A stretch of DNA of 64,000 nt from Pseudomonadota bacterium. Lineage in GTDB: Bacteria > Pseudomonadota > Alphaproteobacteria > Rhizobiales > Xanthobacteraceae. The notes beneath the pieces were generated by a model. That model had not been told where the DNA came from. It made no database searches and was given only the letters and a program-made list of their open reading frames with translations. Position 1 is the first letter of the stretch. Every line of letters begins with the position of its first letter. Of this stretch, positions 49,698-58,531 are shown piece after piece. The position numbers were made by a program, and so were the translations under genes. The stretch lies in assembly GCA_023435725.1 (NCBI GenBank), contig JAEYRD010000128.1, forward strand, positions 1 to 64,000, read 5' to 3'.

Positions 49698-50887
49698 CAG
49701 ACATTTTCCTTGAAGGCGGCCGGGCCCTGATCGGCGCCGAACTTGTCGAAACTTCGCTTAGCGTGTCCGGACAGGACATCGCACGGATCGATGCCTCCAG
49801 GGGCCGCAGCCAGCTTGCAATCGATGCACGCAACCTGCTGGTCCTACCCGGCATCGTCGATCTGCATGGCGACGCCTTCGAGCGACAGATGATGCCGCGG
49901 GCCGGCGTGGACTTCCCGATCGACGTCGCGCTCGCCGACAGCGACCGCCAGGCGATCAGCAACGGCATCACCACGGTGTTCCACGCCACGACCTGTTCGT
50001 GGGAGCCGGGCCTGCGCAGCGCCGACAATGCGCGCGGCCTGATGGAGGCGATCGAGCGGCAACGCCCGCAATTCGCCGCCGACACCCGCTTCCATCTGCG
50101 GCACGAGACCTACAATCTCGATGCCGAGGCCGAGATCGCGCAGTGGCTCAGTGAAGGCCGTGTCGATCTGTTCGCCTTCAACGATCACATGGACGGTACC
50201 GTCGCCGACATGGCGAAGCCGCGCAAGCGCAACCGCATGGTGGAGCGCACCGGGCTGTCGAGCGAGGACTTCGATCGCCTGGTCGGGCGCGTGGTCGCGC
50301 GCGCCGCTGAGGTACCGGCGTCGATGTCGCGGCTCGCCGCAGTGGCGCGCGTCGCCGAGGTGCGGATGCTCTCGCATGACGACGCGACCCCGGCGATGCG
50401 CCAGGAGTTTCGCGAGCTGGGCGCGATGATTGCGGAGTTTCCGATCAACGAGGAGACGGCGCGGGCGGCAGCGAGCCACGGCGATGCCATCGTCTACGGC
50501 GCGCCGAACGTCGTGCGCGGCGGCAGCCACACCGGCTGGACCAGGGCATCCGACATGATCGCCAAGGGACTCTGCTCGGTGCTGGCCTCGGACTATTATT
50601 ATCCCGCGCAGCTGCTCGCCGCATTTCGCCTCGCCGCCGATGGCGTGTTGCCGCTGACCGAGGCCTGGAATCTGGTTTCCGCCGGACCCGCGCGCGCGAC
50701 CGGTCTTGCCGATCGCGGCGTCCTCGCGGAAGGGCGCCGCGCCGATATTCTGCTGGTCGACGACACCGTACCGCTGCGGCCGCAGATCATCGCCGTGATC
50801 GCCGGCGGCAAGCTCGTGCATCTCACCGATGCGACGCGGCTGCTCGGTGCGGCGGCGACGCCGCGTGAGGTTGTCGTTGCGGCGTAA
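49694..50887 (+). CDS. phnM: Second PhnM-type alpha-D-ribose 1-methylphosphonate 5-triphosphate diphosphatase
   Basis: A 397-residue amidohydrolase paralogous to the PhnM at 38476. It has LLVLPGIVDLHGDAFERQMMPRAGVDFP, AISNGITTVFHATTCSWEPGLRS, MLSHDDATPAMRQEF and YGAPNVVRGGSHTGWTRASDMIAKG. The metal-site motif is HGDAFE rather than HTDHLE, so the two PhnMs belong to different subgroups. It starts with GTG overlapping the acyltransferase stop (GTGA) and is followed by the DUF1045 gene, forming a three-gene Pho-type operon. Confidence 0.93.
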   Translation: MTDIFLEGGRALIGAELVETSLSVSGQDIARIDASRGRSQLAIDARNLLVLPGIVDLHGDAFERQMMPRAGVDFPIDVALADSDRQAISNGITTVFHATTCSWEPGLRSADNARGLMEAIERQRPQFAADTRFHLRHETYNLDAEAEIAQWLSEGRVDLFAFNDHMDGTVADMAKPRKRNRMVERTGLSSEDFDRLVGRVVARAAEVPASMSRLAAVARVAEVRMLSHDDATPAMRQEFRELGAMIAEFPINEETARAAASHGDAIVYGAPNVVRGGSHTGWTRASDMIAKGLCSVLASDYYYPAQLLAAFRLAADGVLPLTEAWNLVSAGPARATGLADRGVLAEGRRADILLVDDTVPLRPQIIAVIAGGKLVHLTDATRLLGAAATPREVVVAA

Positions 50888-50905
50888 ACCGGTCATGGTC
50901 GGACG

Positions 50906-51601
50906 ATGACTTTTCCCCGCTACGCGATCTATTTCGCCGCCGGCGCAGACAGCGCGCTGTCTCGCTTCGGCGCCGAGCTGCTCGGCTACGATGCCTGCAC
51001 GGGTGACGAGCTGTCCTTTCCCGACGGCGCATTGCATGTCGCGCGGGACTGGCGCGACATCAGCAGCGATCCCCGCAAATACGGCTTCCATGCCACGCTG
51101 AAGGCGCCGATGACGCTCGCGCCCGGCAAAAGCGAGGCCGATCTCATGGCGGCCTGCGCGACATTCGCCGGCAAGGCGCGTTCGATCCCGGCAATTCGAC
51201 CGGTCGTCGATTCCATCAGCGGATTCATCGCCGTCATTCCGGCCGAGCCGGTCGCCGCGCTTCAAGAACTGGCTGCCGATTGCGTCCGCGAGTTCGATGA
51301 CTTCCGCGCCGCATTGACGGCGGAAGACCGCGCGCGGCGAAATCCCGAAAAGCTCAGCGAACGTCAGCGCGACTATCTCGACCGCTGGGGCTATCCTTAC
51401 GTCATGGAGGAATTCCGCTTCCACATGACGCTGACCGGCAGATTGGACCCGGATCGGCGCCGACCGATTCTGGAGATGCTGCGGACGCGATTCGCAGCGC
51501 TCGGCCTCGAGACACTCGCGATCGATCGTATCGCGCTGTTCAAGCAGGACGACGCCAAGACGCGCTTCCGCATCGTCGGCGCGTGGACCCTGACACGGTA
51601 G
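50906..51601 (+). CDS. DUF1045 / 2H-phosphodiesterase-like phosphonate metabolism protein
   Basis: A 231-residue protein of the putative phosphonate metabolism family DUF1045. Two HxT motifs, GFHATLKAPM (about residue 55) and FHMTLTGRL (about 173), are those of 2H phosphoesterases. Since PhnN is here and PhnP is not, I infer that it opens the cyclic ribose phosphate left after C-P cleavage, a role proposed for such proteins. It is 18 bp downstream of the second phnM. Confidence 0.88.
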   Translation: MTFPRYAIYFAAGADSALSRFGAELLGYDACTGDELSFPDGALHVARDWRDISSDPRKYGFHATLKAPMTLAPGKSEADLMAACATFAGKARSIPAIRPVVDSISGFIAVIPAEPVAALQELAADCVREFDDFRAALTAEDRARRNPEKLSERQRDYLDRWGYPYVMEEFRFHMTLTGRLDPDRRRPILEMLRTRFAALGLETLAIDRIALFKQDDAKTRFRIVGAWTLTR

Positions 51602-51604
51602 GCT

Positions 51605-52318
51605 TCATTGCCAGCTCGCAAGATTGAAGGCGAGCGCCACGACGCCAACCAGAATGAGGCTGGCCGCCCAGATCAGATCCAGATTGAACCAGCTCCGCGA
51701 GACGAACCTCAATCCGAGATAGCGATAGACCAGCCACGCCAGGCATCCGCCGGCGCTGATCATGGTGACAACGTGCACCAAGGACACCAGCATCGCCATC
51801 CCGAGACTTGCCTTCATCAGCGCGCCGGCGGCCTCATGGCCGGCATCGAGTTCGAAGGCCCGGCAGAGCCCGAGATAGATCGGCACGAGCATCAAGGCGG
51901 CGCCGTGGGCAATGGCGACGGCAAATGACCAGAGCACCAATTGCGTTGGCGGAATTCGCGCCAGCGTGCGCGGATGGCGCCGCTCGATCAGCCGATAGAC
52001 GCCGAAGCCAATGACGAGAAGACTCGCGCCGAGCTGGATCGAACGCTGCCACTCGGCCAGCACGAGCAGGAACGCGAATGGCAGCAGCACCAGAAGTGTT
52101 GCCAGGAGATGTCCGGCCGCCAGAGCCCACAACGCACCAAAGAGCGCGCGCGGGTTCTTGTCCATGAGCCCGGCCGAAACGGCGAGCGGCCATCCCATTC
52201 CCGGATTGACTCCGTGATAGAGACCGCTCGCAACGAGCGCGAGCCACAGCCAGCCCTGCGCCTGGCTCGCGTGTCCCCAATCTAGGCCGACGGGTAGCAA
52301 AAGGAGTCCGTCGAACAA
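51605..52318 (-). CDS. Multi-spanning membrane protein coupled to SBP56
   Basis: A 237-residue inner-membrane protein with about six transmembrane segments (near 22-40, 60-85, 92-112, 128-150, 170-192 and 215-235). Notable motifs are SGLYHGVNPGMGWPLAVSAGLMD in the first and second segment, WALAAGHLLATLLVLLPFAF, and RLIERRHPR in a loop. I recognise the YHGVNPGMGWPLA pattern from uncharacterised bacterial membrane proteins distantly like NicO/UreH-type metal transporters. Its start overlaps the SBP56 gene by 37 bp, so the two are translated together. Function unknown. Confidence 0.82.
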   Translation of the reverse strand: MFDGLLLLPVGLDWGHASQAQGWLWLALVASGLYHGVNPGMGWPLAVSAGLMDKNPRALFGALWALAAGHLLATLLVLLPFAFLLVLAEWQRSIQLGASLLVIGFGVYRLIERRHPRTLARIPPTQLVLWSFAVAIAHGAALMLVPIYLGLCRAFELDAGHEAAGALMKASLGMAMLVSLVHVVTMISAGGCLAWLVYRYLGLRFVSRSWFNLDLIWAASLILVGVVALAFNLASWQ

Positions 52319-53682
52319 TCGCCGCCCTCCAGCCTGATCTGGTGCGCACGATATCCGTCGGGGAAGCTCACGAAGTAATCCTTGGCGAGCTCGAGGCCTC
52401 CGTTGGGACCGACATTGGCCATCACTTCCACACCCGGAACCCCATCGGGATAGAACTGGTCATCCCAGGTCGAATAGAGCGAATTGGTCCAGTACACGCG
52501 GTTGCCATCGCGGCTGATCTCGACCATCTGCGGACCGGCCGCAAATGCCTTGCCGTTCGGATGGGGCGTGCGGCGCGCGATGCCGCCGATGTGAACCGAG
52601 CCCGCAAGTTTCGGCTTTCGCGGATCACTCACATCGTACTGGCGCATTTCACCCGTGCCCCAGCACGAGACATAGAGAAACCGGTCGTCCATCGACAGAT
52701 CGATGTCGGTCACCAGCGGCGGCACGGCACCAAAGCCCTGGAGCAGCGGCGGGAGCTTCTCCTTTGGCGCGGGCTCCGGCGGAATCGTTGCCGTCTTCTC
52801 CGCGTGGAATTTTCCGCCCTCGCGCCACCAGGTCCAGATCGATCCTTCGAGGTTGGTGGTGTCGACCACGACGCCCGCAAAGCCGTATTCGCGAACCGGA
52901 TCATGCGCCGGCCGTACCTCCAGCGCCATCTGATGATTGGCGCCGAGGTCGATGGTCTGCACGTTGCGGCGGGCGCTGAGGTCCCAGAAGTGGAGACGAT
53001 GGCCATACTTGTTCGCCAGCAGATCTTCCGGAACGATCCCGTTCTCGAACTGCGGGGGCAATCCCCATTCACTCGTCACCATGTAGTCGCGCGGCAGGTT
53101 CCACCAGAAATCATAGTGCAGCGCCTGCGGACCGCGGTCGATCTCCCATCGTCCAAGAACCTCGAACGTCTCGCAATCCATGATGAAGACGCCTGGAGGT
53201 CCGTTGGTGCCGTCTTTGCCGCCGCCGCCCAGCGTGCTCACATAGATGCCGTCCGGCCCGCAATGAATGGTATGCGGACGCGAGTAGCCGGTCTTTCTGA
53301 AGACTTCCTCGGGCTCGATGACCTTGTGGATCTTGGCTTTGGTCGGATCCGGCTTGGTATCGATGATGTAGATCCGCGACGAACGCAGTCCGGGGATGAT
53401 GAGATAGCGCCGCTCGATGAAGGCATGTCCGGCGAGTGGCGACAAGGCGGAGGAGCAGGCATTCCAGCCGAAGTGATGAAACTCATCGCCCTTGTTGGGC
53501 ATCGTCACAGTGTGGACGATTTGGCTGTAGGTCGGCGATCCCGGCTTGACGTCGATGACCGCGAGAGCATCCGGCTTTGAGAAATCCGGACTGAGCAGCA
53601 ACGTGTAGGCAAAGTTCTCTGCGGGCGCTTCCATCGCAAGCTTGGGCGATGCGTGAAAGGTGGGATCCGGCCTCATCGTCAT
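52282..53682 (-). CDS. Selenium-binding protein family / methanethiol oxidase (SBP56)
   Basis: A 466-residue beta-propeller protein of the SBP56 family, bacterial members of which are copper-dependent methanethiol oxidases producing formaldehyde, sulfide and peroxide. Diagnostic: DEFHHFGWNACSSALSPLAGH, RPHTIHCGPDGIYVSTLGG, HYDFWWNLPRDYMVTSEWGLPP, HQMALEVRPAHDP and HPNGKAFAAGPQMVEI, which carry the conserved His residues. ATG 53682 follows AGGGAGG. The partner membrane protein overlaps the 3' end. The sulfide product would fit with the sulfhydrylase and sulfonate genes 20 kb away, but that link is speculative. Confidence 0.93.
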   Translation of the reverse strand: MTMRPDPTFHASPKLAMEAPAENFAYTLLLSPDFSKPDALAVIDVKPGSPTYSQIVHTVTMPNKGDEFHHFGWNACSSALSPLAGHAFIERRYLIIPGLRSSRIYIIDTKPDPTKAKIHKVIEPEEVFRKTGYSRPHTIHCGPDGIYVSTLGGGGKDGTNGPPGVFIMDCETFEVLGRWEIDRGPQALHYDFWWNLPRDYMVTSEWGLPPQFENGIVPEDLLANKYGHRLHFWDLSARRNVQTIDLGANHQMALEVRPAHDPVREYGFAGVVVDTTNLEGSIWTWWREGGKFHAEKTATIPPEPAPKEKLPPLLQGFGAVPPLVTDIDLSMDDRFLYVSCWGTGEMRQYDVSDPRKPKLAGSVHIGGIARRTPHPNGKAFAAGPQMVEISRDGNRVYWTNSLYSTWDDQFYPDGVPGVEVMANVGPNGGLELAKDYFVSFPDGYRAHQIRLEGGDCSTDSFCYPSA

Positions 53683-53963
53683 GGCACTGCCTCCCTGTTT
53701 CGTCGGCTCACTCCAACCTGGCTCGGGATAGCGGCATAATGAAAAGCTGTTACGCGATGTCTTGAGATGCTCCGTGAGCCTCGTTGGCACGCCTACAATA
53801 TGACATCGCCGGGCTGCGGGAAACCGCCTGAGCCGCGATAATTCGACGCCTTCAGCCAAATGGAAGCCGGCAGGTTCGGGCCGAGGCGCGCACCTCGCTC
53901 TCGGCGTCGTCCCCGCGAAGGAGGACCGCCGAGAGATCTAGCAACAGCACACCGGGTGCCGCG

Positions 53964-54905
53964 CTACTTCCCCCACCGCAGCGCCAGCGCATCGCGCTCC
54001 TTTGCCAACTCCAGCAAGCCAGCGCGCGTCGCCGGATGCAGCGGCTGAAGCGGATGCCGCACGGTGTCCGACTTGATCACGCCGCCGGCCTGCATCATCG
54101 CCTTGCAGGCGATCAGGCCACATTGCCGGTTCTCATAGTTGATCAGCGGCAGCCAGCGTTCGTAGGCGGCTTTCGCCTCCTCGCGCTTGCCCGCGAAATA
54201 GGGATCGATGATCTGGCGGATGCCGTCGGGATAGCCGCCACCGGTCATCGCGCCGGTGGCGCCGGCATCGAGATCGGCAAGCAATGTGATCGCCTCCTCG
54301 CCGTCCCATGGTCCCTCGATATCGCTGCCGCCCGCCTCGATCAGGCTGCGGAGCTTTGCGGCAGCGCCGGGCACCTCGATCTTGAAATAGCGAATGTTGG
54401 AGAAGTCGCGCGACAGCCGCGCAAGCAGTTCGACGGTGAGCGGCGTGCCGGCGACGGGCGCGTCCTGGATCATGATGGGGATGCTGATCGCGCCCGAGAG
54501 CACCTTGAAGAATTCGACGATGCCTTTCTCGGGCACCCGGAAGGTTGCGCCGTGATAGGGCGGCATGACCATCACCATTGCGGCGCCTGCGGCTTCGGCC
54601 TGCTTGCTGCGCGCGGCGCAGACGGCCGAGCTGAAATGCGTGGTGGTGACAATGACGGGAACCCGACCCGCGACATGCTCCAGCACCGCGTGCATGACGG
54701 TCTCGCGTTCGGCATCGGTGAGCACGAACTGCTCGGAGAAATTGGCGAGGATGCAGAGGCCGTGCGAGCCGGCATCGATCATGAAGTCGACGCAGCGGCG
54801 CTGGCCCTCCAGATCGAGCTCGCCGCGCTCATCGAAGATGGTGGGGACGACCGGGAACACGCCGCGATAGGGGCGCTGGGCCTTGTGTTGTGGCGTGACC
54901 GGCAT
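53964..54905 (-). CDS. Dihydrodipicolinate synthase family protein
   Basis: A 313-residue class I aldolase of the DapA/NAL superfamily. GVFPVVPTIFDERGELDLEGQRRCVDFMIDAGSHGLCILAN replaces the usual GTxTPF/GGTTGE motif region with a variant (CILANFSE), the Schiff-base Lys is in IRYFKIEVPG (about residue 168), and GATGAMTGGGYPDGIRQI follows. The altered substrate loop argues against lysine biosynthesis; a keto-acid aldolase or dehydratase in sugar-acid catabolism is more likely. Start ATG 54905 follows GGATGGAGAG; ATG 54917 is an alternative. No obvious partner genes. Confidence 0.9.
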   Translation of the reverse strand: MPVTPQHKAQRPYRGVFPVVPTIFDERGELDLEGQRRCVDFMIDAGSHGLCILANFSEQFVLTDAERETVMHAVLEHVAGRVPVIVTTTHFSSAVCAARSKQAEAAGAAMVMVMPPYHGATFRVPEKGIVEFFKVLSGAISIPIMIQDAPVAGTPLTVELLARLSRDFSNIRYFKIEVPGAAAKLRSLIEAGGSDIEGPWDGEEAITLLADLDAGATGAMTGGGYPDGIRQIIDPYFAGKREEAKAAYERWLPLINYENRQCGLIACKAMMQAGGVIKSDTVRHPLQPLHPATRAGLLELAKERDALALRWGK

Positions 54906-55034
54906 CGAACTCTCCATCCCTGATGTTATCTTGCGTCGGTGGCAGCGCTCGCGAGGCGCCGCATCAAAGATGTACTCGTCGCGCCGACCGGCGGCAATGC
55001 CGATCGCGCGGCGCGGGGATGGAGATGATCGAAA

Positions 55035-57110
55035 CTATGCAGACTTCACTGCGCCGAGGAAGCCCTCGACCGCGACACGGAGACGATCGGCGTCCGCCGA
55101 CATCTTCTTGACGGACTCCGACAGCACGGTGCCGGCGTTGCCGGTCTCCTGGTTGAGCCTTGCGACACTGCCGATGGTATCGGTGACCTCGCGGGTGCCT
55201 TGCGCGGCCTGCTGGAAGTTGCGCGAGATCTCGGTGGTGGCCGCGCGCTGCTGCTCGACGGCAGCAGCAATCGCCGTCATCTTCTCGTCGATGCCGCTGA
55301 TGGCGCCGCCGATCGAACGGATGGCGGTTACCGCCTGACCCGTCGCGCCCTGGATCTCCTCGACCTGACGGGAGATTTCCTCGGTCGCCGTCGCGGTCTG
55401 CGCCGCGAGGCTCTTGACCTCGCCGGCGACGACGGCGAAACCGCGGCCGGCCTCGCCTGCACGCGCGGCTTCGATCGTAGCGTTCAGCGCCAGCAAATTG
55501 GTCTGGGCCGCGATCGCGCTGATCATCTTGACGACCTCGCCGATGCGGCTTGCCGTCTGATCGAGGACCTCGACCGTCGCGTTGGTCTGCTCGGCCTGGG
55601 ACACCGCTTCGCGCGCTTCGCGTGCGCTCGACTGCACCTGCGCGGAGATCTCGCCGACGGAAGCAGAGAGCTCCTCGGTCGCCGCCGCGATGGTTTCGAG
55701 ATTGTTGGTCGCCTGCTCGGCGGCGGAGGAGACCGCCGCAGTCTGGCCGCTCGATTCCGAGACCAGCGAACGCACGTCGGTCGCGGTGGCATCGAGCTCC
55801 TTCGCCGACGCGGCCACGCTGTGAATGACGGCCTGCACGGTGTCGTCGAAGCTGCGGCAGGCTGCATCGACGGTGCTGGAGCGGGCAAGCTGCAGGGCTT
55901 GTTGCGATTCACGCCCCTGGCCCAGCCGCTCCGCGGTCGCCGCGCTCTCACGCAGGCTTTCGAGCGCTGCGGCCATGGTGCCGAACTCGTCGGGATACCG
56001 GGATTGCGGGACCGGCGTCGCGTAGTCCCGGGCGCCGATCCGCGCGATGGCGTCCAGGATAGCGCGCACCGGACGCATGAGCCGATTGCGCACCACGTAG
56101 ACGCCGGCCACGGTCACGGCGAGCGCCAGCAGGAACGCAAGCGATTGCACGACGAGATTGGCGAGTGCCTTGGACTGCACGGTCTCGGCGCGCGCAATCG
56201 ACTGGTCCAGCGCCTTGGTCGCGACCGCGACGATGAGCGTGAACGGCGACTGGCAGAGCGTATTCCACTCGGACGCCGGGAGCGCTGGCTTGCCGCTGCC
56301 GTCCAGGCTCTTGGTGAGCTCTCCCATCTGCTTGAGAGTGCCGTCGGTCTTCGCGCGCGCATCATTTACGGCGGACACCATCTCGGATGGCACGTCGGGC
56401 GCCGCAAGAAGCTCGGTCATGCCGGTCCAGGAGGCACCGATGATGCCGTTCCAGCTCGCAACCGTCTGCTTCTGGGTCTCGTCGAGCGGCTTGCTGGTAT
56501 TGACGTTCTGGCGCAAGGCCGTGCACTGGACGCCGTAGCGGTCGCGGACCTGCCAGGCGAGGCGGCGGACCTGGATCATCCGCGCGATGAAGGGATCGTT
56601 CATCCAGGCGCGATTCGAAACCGCCGTGGAGGCGAGGTTTGCGGTATCGATCGTCTTGGAGACAGCATCGTACCAGGGCATCGTCCGGTCGGTCTTGCGT
56701 TCGGCGCGCGGACGTTTGGCCTCGTCGTAGAACGACTGGAATTGCGGCGCGGCTTCGGTCCAGCGCTGCTTCAGCGTGCTGGCGAGTTCGTCCCGGCGGG
56801 CGAAATCGACGGTGGCGATCGCCGCGCCGATCGCCTCATAGCCGGCCTGCTCGGCCTTCTCTGCTTCGCCGAGTTTTGCGCGCGGGTCGTCCTCGCCGAG
56901 CAGCGCGCTCTGGGCATCTCCGCGATTGTTGCGCAGGGACAGCACGCCCTGGAAGATCGCCTTGTCGGCGGCGGCAAGCCGCGCGGTCTCGAGACTGTCG
57001 CCGTAGCGACCGAAGGCCCCGACCATCTGGATTGCCGTGCTGGCCAGCGCACCGGCCGCCAGTAGGGCCATCAATGTCAGGAGAAGCGAACTTACCGATT
57101 TCTTAAACAT
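55035..57110 (-). CDS. Methyl-accepting chemotaxis protein with large helical sensor region
   Basis: A 691-residue chemoreceptor. Transmembrane helix at about 10-30, a long periplasmic alpha-helical region to about 315 without a Cache fold and with several Cys and Trp residues, a second helix at about 320-342, HAMP with RNRLMRPVRAILDAIARIGARDYATPVP, and a signalling domain with QTNLLALNATIEAARAGEAGRGFAVVAGEVKSLAAQT. It has the same hairpin tip as the receptor at 24931 but an unrelated sensor. Starts at 57116 (MAM) or 57110 are both possible. The ligand cannot be inferred. Confidence 0.95.
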   Translation of the reverse strand: MFKKSVSSLLLTLMALLAAGALASTAIQMVGAFGRYGDSLETARLAAADKAIFQGVLSLRNNRGDAQSALLGEDDPRAKLGEAEKAEQAGYEAIGAAIATVDFARRDELASTLKQRWTEAAPQFQSFYDEAKRPRAERKTDRTMPWYDAVSKTIDTANLASTAVSNRAWMNDPFIARMIQVRRLAWQVRDRYGVQCTALRQNVNTSKPLDETQKQTVASWNGIIGASWTGMTELLAAPDVPSEMVSAVNDARAKTDGTLKQMGELTKSLDGSGKPALPASEWNTLCQSPFTLIVAVATKALDQSIARAETVQSKALANLVVQSLAFLLALAVTVAGVYVVRNRLMRPVRAILDAIARIGARDYATPVPQSRYPDEFGTMAAALESLRESAATAERLGQGRESQQALQLARSSTVDAACRSFDDTVQAVIHSVAASAKELDATATDVRSLVSESSGQTAAVSSAAEQATNNLETIAAATEELSASVGEISAQVQSSAREAREAVSQAEQTNATVEVLDQTASRIGEVVKMISAIAAQTNLLALNATIEAARAGEAGRGFAVVAGEVKSLAAQTATATEEISRQVEEIQGATGQAVTAIRSIGGAISGIDEKMTAIAAAVEQQRAATTEISRNFQQAAQGTREVTDTIGSVARLNQETGNAGTVLSESVKKMSADADRLRVAVEGFLGAVKSA

Positions 57111-57239
57111 TGCCATGGGTCCGGGGGCTACGCTTCACGCGTGGCCACCTTGCATGGCGACATGCCAATGTTTCGTTAAGCTTTTAATCGAATTGCCGGC
57201 AGTTCCCGATTCGCCGAAGTCTTCTGCGAACTGCGGATG

Positions 57240-58010
57240 TCACGCGACCTTGGTGAAATCCGGCGGACGGCGCTCGGCGAAGGCGGTGAACGCCTCACGC
57301 GCTTCGGCCGTGCGCAGGCGCTGCGCGAACTGCTCGCCCTCGGCATTCATCTGCGCGACCAGCGCCTCGCCGTTGCGCATCAGCCGCTTGGTGGCGGTGA
57401 GCGCGCCGGCCGGCTGGCGGGCAAGACGCTGCGCCAGCGCGAGCGCCTCGGCATCGAGCTTGTCGAGCGGCACCACACGATTGGCAAGCCCCCATTCCAG
57501 CGCCGACTTGGCCGGCACGCTCTCACCCAGCGCGAACATCTCGTAGGCACGGGCATAGCCGATGCGCGCCGGCATCAGCAGGCTGGAGGCGGCTTCCGGC
57601 ACCAGCGCGAGGCTGACGAAGGGCGTCGACAATTGCGCGTTGTCGGCGAGCACGACGAGATCGCAATGCAGGAGCATCGTGGTGCCGACGCCGACGGCAC
57701 GGCCCTGCACCGCGGCGACCAGCGGCCGGGTGCAACGCGCCAGCGACTGGATGAAGCGCACGACATTGCGGCTGCCCTCGGACTTGCCGCTCGCAACGGC
57801 GGCGAACTCGCCGACATCGTTGCCTGCCGTGAACATGTCGCCCTCTCCGCGGATCAGGATCACGCGGGCGGACGGATCGAACTCGGCGGATTCGATGGTG
57901 TCGGCGAGCTTGCCGTACATCGCATCCGTCAGCGCATTCTTCTTGTCGGGACGCGCCAAGGTGAGTGTGAGAATTCCGCCGTTGTTCTCGATCCGGACGT
58001 GCTCGGTCAT
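57240..58010 (-). CDS. Enoyl-CoA hydratase/isomerase family protein
   Basis: A 256-residue crotonase-fold protein. LTLTLARPDKKNALTDAMYGKL, GEGDMFTAGNDVGEFA (oxyanion loop), AVQGRAVGVGTTMLLHCDLVVLADNAQLSTPFVSLALVPEAASSLLMP. Only one of the two catalytic Glu of true hydratases is present (in VPEA), the pattern of isomerases such as PaaG. It is 12 bp downstream of a MarR gene on the same strand, so it is probably under that regulator's control. Confidence 0.93.
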   Translation of the reverse strand: MTEHVRIENNGGILTLTLARPDKKNALTDAMYGKLADTIESAEFDPSARVILIRGEGDMFTAGNDVGEFAAVASGKSEGSRNVVRFIQSLARCTRPLVAAVQGRAVGVGTTMLLHCDLVVLADNAQLSTPFVSLALVPEAASSLLMPARIGYARAYEMFALGESVPAKSALEWGLANRVVPLDKLDAEALALAQRLARQPAGALTATKRLMRNGEALVAQMNAEGEQFAQRLRTAEAREAFTAFAERRPPDFTKVA

Positions 58011-58022
58011 CGCTCTCTCCTC

Positions 58023-58496
58023 TTATTCCTCTGGATCTCTTGAAAAATCTCTTGGAAACTTGTCCTGAATGCTCGTCAGCCAGCGCGCGACGATATCGAT
58101 CTCCGCGCTGGTAAATCCCTCTGTCAGCGCCGCATTGATCGCAGCGGCGTTGGTCTTCGCCTGCGCAAGCACAGTGCGCCCCTTCGGCGTCAGAAAGACC
58201 CGCCAAGCCCGTCCGTCGTCGCTATCGGCGCGCCGTTCGACCAGTTTGACGGCCGCCGTACGATCGACGAGGCCGGAAATCCCGGCCGGCCCCAAATCGA
58301 GTGCCGCACCAGCCTCGCCCATCAGGACACCGTCCTGCTTGCCGAGGATGAACAACAGCCCCGCCTGCGCCGGCGTCACCTCGTTCTGCGGCTGCGCCGC
58401 CATCCACCGCTGCAACCGGCGCTGCGCGACGCTGAGGAGGTAGATCAGCCGGTGGTGGCCTGCCCTGGACTCCCATTTATTTCGCATGCGAAACAT
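58023..58496 (-). CDS. MarR family transcriptional regulator
   Basis: A 157-residue MarR-type winged-helix regulator. LIYLLSVAQRRLQRWMAAQ forms the dimer helix, followed by VTPAQAGLLFILGKQDGVLMGEAGAALDLGPAGISGLVDRTAAVKLVERRADSDDGRAWRVFLTPKG (recognition helix and wing). ATG 58496 abuts a perfect palindrome at 58480-58493; ATG 58487 lies within it. It precedes the enoyl-CoA hydratase gene in one operon and is likely autoregulated. Confidence 0.92.
   Translation of the reverse strand: MFRMRNKWESRAGHHRLIYLLSVAQRRLQRWMAAQPQNEVTPAQAGLLFILGKQDGVLMGEAGAALDLGPAGISGLVDRTAAVKLVERRADSDDGRAWRVFLTPKGRTVLAQAKTNAAAINAALTEGFTSAEIDIVARWLTSIQDKFPRDFSRDPEE
58480..58493. promoter_or_regulatory. Candidate MarR operator
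   Basis: TTTCGCATGCGAAA is a perfect 14-bp palindrome overlapping the first codons of the marR gene. The symmetry and size fit a MarR dimer site and suggest autoregulation. Confidence 0.55.
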
Positions 58497-58531
58497 TTAG
58501 TCGCGGCGGGGAGCATTGTCAAATGGGGCTG

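Noticed and set aside
55200..57065. Plus-strand 621-codon frame antisense to the second chemoreceptor
   Set aside because: Shadow of the heptad-rich receptor; no motif.
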